This document shows positions 21,748-22,255 of a stretch of 22,255 nt of DNA, piece after piece. The position numbers and the translations under genes are program-made. The stretch spans positions 1 to 22,255 of IMG/VR virus record IMGVR_UViG_3300048835_000909; one strand, given 5' to 3'. A model generated the notes under the pieces. That model was not told the origin of the DNA. It worked only from the letters and a program-made list of their open reading frames with translations, and did not search any database. How positions within the stretch are numbered: position 1 is the first letter of the stretch; every line of letters begins with the position of its first letter. This stretch comes from a virus.

Positions 21748-22122
21748 ATGACGAATCCCAACTTTTCCACCGCCACCAGCCCGGCGCCCGATCCGCTCAT
21801 CGCGGGCGAGTTCCCCCGGGTCACCACCGAGGTGACGATCTCCTCGGGCCAGAACCTCGCGCGCGGCGCCGTGGTCGGCCGGATCACCGCGACCGGCGAG
21901 TACGTCCTCTCGGCCTCCGCCGCCGGCGACGGCTCGCAGACGCCCGTCGGAATCCTGGTGCAGGACACCGACGCGACCGCTGGCGACACGAACGCCTCGA
22001 TCTACCGCACCGGCGAGTTCAACGAGGACGAAGTGATCCTCGGCGCCGGCCACACGATCGCCTCGATCCGCGACGGCCTGGAGGCCAAGCAGATCTACCT
22101 GAAGTCCACCCTTCCGCACTGA
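21748..22122 (+). CDS. head decoration protein, lambda gpD-like
   Basis: The 124-residue protein matches gpD in size (lambda D is 110) and features: a disordered N-terminus, then GEFPRVTTEVTISSGQNLAR, GAVVGRITATGEYVLSASAA, and TPVGILVQDTDATAGD. It binds the expanded capsid as trimers and stabilises it. GGAG lies upstream of ATG 21748. It stands between the protease/scaffold gene and the major capsid gene, as in lambda (C-Nu3-D-E). Confidence 0.9.
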   Translation: MTNPNFSTATSPAPDPLIAGEFPRVTTEVTISSGQNLARGAVVGRITATGEYVLSASAAGDGSQTPVGILVQDTDATAGDTNASIYRTGEFNEDEVILGAGHTIASIRDGLEAKQIYLKSTLPH

Positions 22123-22130
22123 TCCCCACG

Positions 22131-22152
22131 GGGGCCGGTGACCGCCGGCCCC
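22131..22152. terminator. hairpin between decoration and major capsid genes
   Basis: GGGGCCGG (22131-22138) pairs with CCGGCCCC (22145-22152) around a TGACCG loop. No T run follows. It may act as an attenuator, an RNA-processing or a stability element before the most highly expressed head gene. Confidence 0.4.
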
Positions 22153-22171
22153 ACCATCCCGGAGCCAAGCA

Positions 22172-22255
22172 ATGGACCTGTTCAGCACCAACTATCTCGC
22201 CGGGGTCGTGCGGGAGCTGCGTACGCCCCCGTCGTTCCTCCTCGACACCGCGTTC
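22172..22255 (+). CDS. major capsid protein, lambda gpE-like (5' end only)
   Basis: The gene is cut by the window end after 28 codons. GGAG precedes the ATG at 22172 at the usual distance. The visible N-terminus (MDLFSTNYLAGVVRELRTPP, then SFLLDTAF) matches the start of lambda E-type major capsid proteins, where LxxVVRxLRxPxxFLLDxxF is characteristic. The position directly after the decoration gene is that of lambda E. Confidence 0.85.
   Translation, partial: MDLFSTNYLAGVVRELRTPPSFLLDTAF

Noticed and set aside
1-22255. CRISPR array, insertion sequence or transposase.
   Set aside because: No regularly spaced repeats with unique spacers, no transposase and no terminal inverted repeats were seen.

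Overview
The window is part of the genome of a temperate tailed phage with a high-GC bacterial host. The packaging and head genes have the order of phage lambda: small terminase, lambda-A-like (GpA) large terminase, gpW-like connector, lambda-B-like portal, S49 protease with a nested scaffold, gpD-like decoration protein, and the start of a gpE-like major capsid gene. All but one of the supported genes lie on the plus strand, usually with 1-4 nt ATGA, GTGA or TGATG overlaps, so most of the window reads as one long, tightly coupled early-to-late operon. The host phylum cannot be named from the sequence.

Layout. Positions 1-1400 are the regulatory region: a leaderless HigA/ImmA-type helix-turn-helix gene, a minus-strand helix-turn-helix protein (probable repressor), and a divergent ribbon-helix-helix gene behind a strong sigma70-type promoter that overlaps an inverted repeat. 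Positions 1482-4888 hold small accessory genes, most without a known function, including a membrane-anchored mini-protein with an HExxH motif. Positions 4885-8250 hold an orphan ParB-family protein, a zinc-ribbon protein, an excisionase-like protein and a tyrosine integrase. Positions 8251-8521 are non-coding and look like attP: a 43-nt segment equal to the 3' half of a tRNA-Asn(GUU) on the minus strand, a long hairpin, and a pair of flanking direct repeats that could be integrase arm sites. Phage genes lie on both sides, so this appears to be a free or circular (virion-form) arrangement and not one end of an integrated prophage.

Positions 8522-10903 hold small membrane, zinc-ribbon and helix-turn-helix proteins. 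Positions 10912-13565 are the replication module: an initiator-like protein with four in-phase 10-bp repeats inside its gene (candidate origin, as in lambda O or P22 gene 18), followed by a DnaB helicase. A VRR-NUC-type nuclease and a putative neck or tail-completion protein precede a 200-bp gap that is a candidate cos/promoter region. The packaging and capsid genes then run to the window end.

The most unusual spot is 17706-18195, between large terminase and gpW, where lambda has no extra regulator. Here there is a small winged-helix gene and two identical 26-bp repeats 116 bp apart, each carrying a perfect TGTGA-N6-TCACA dyad (the form of a CRP-family site). This suggests a dedicated regulatory insertion controlling the head genes.
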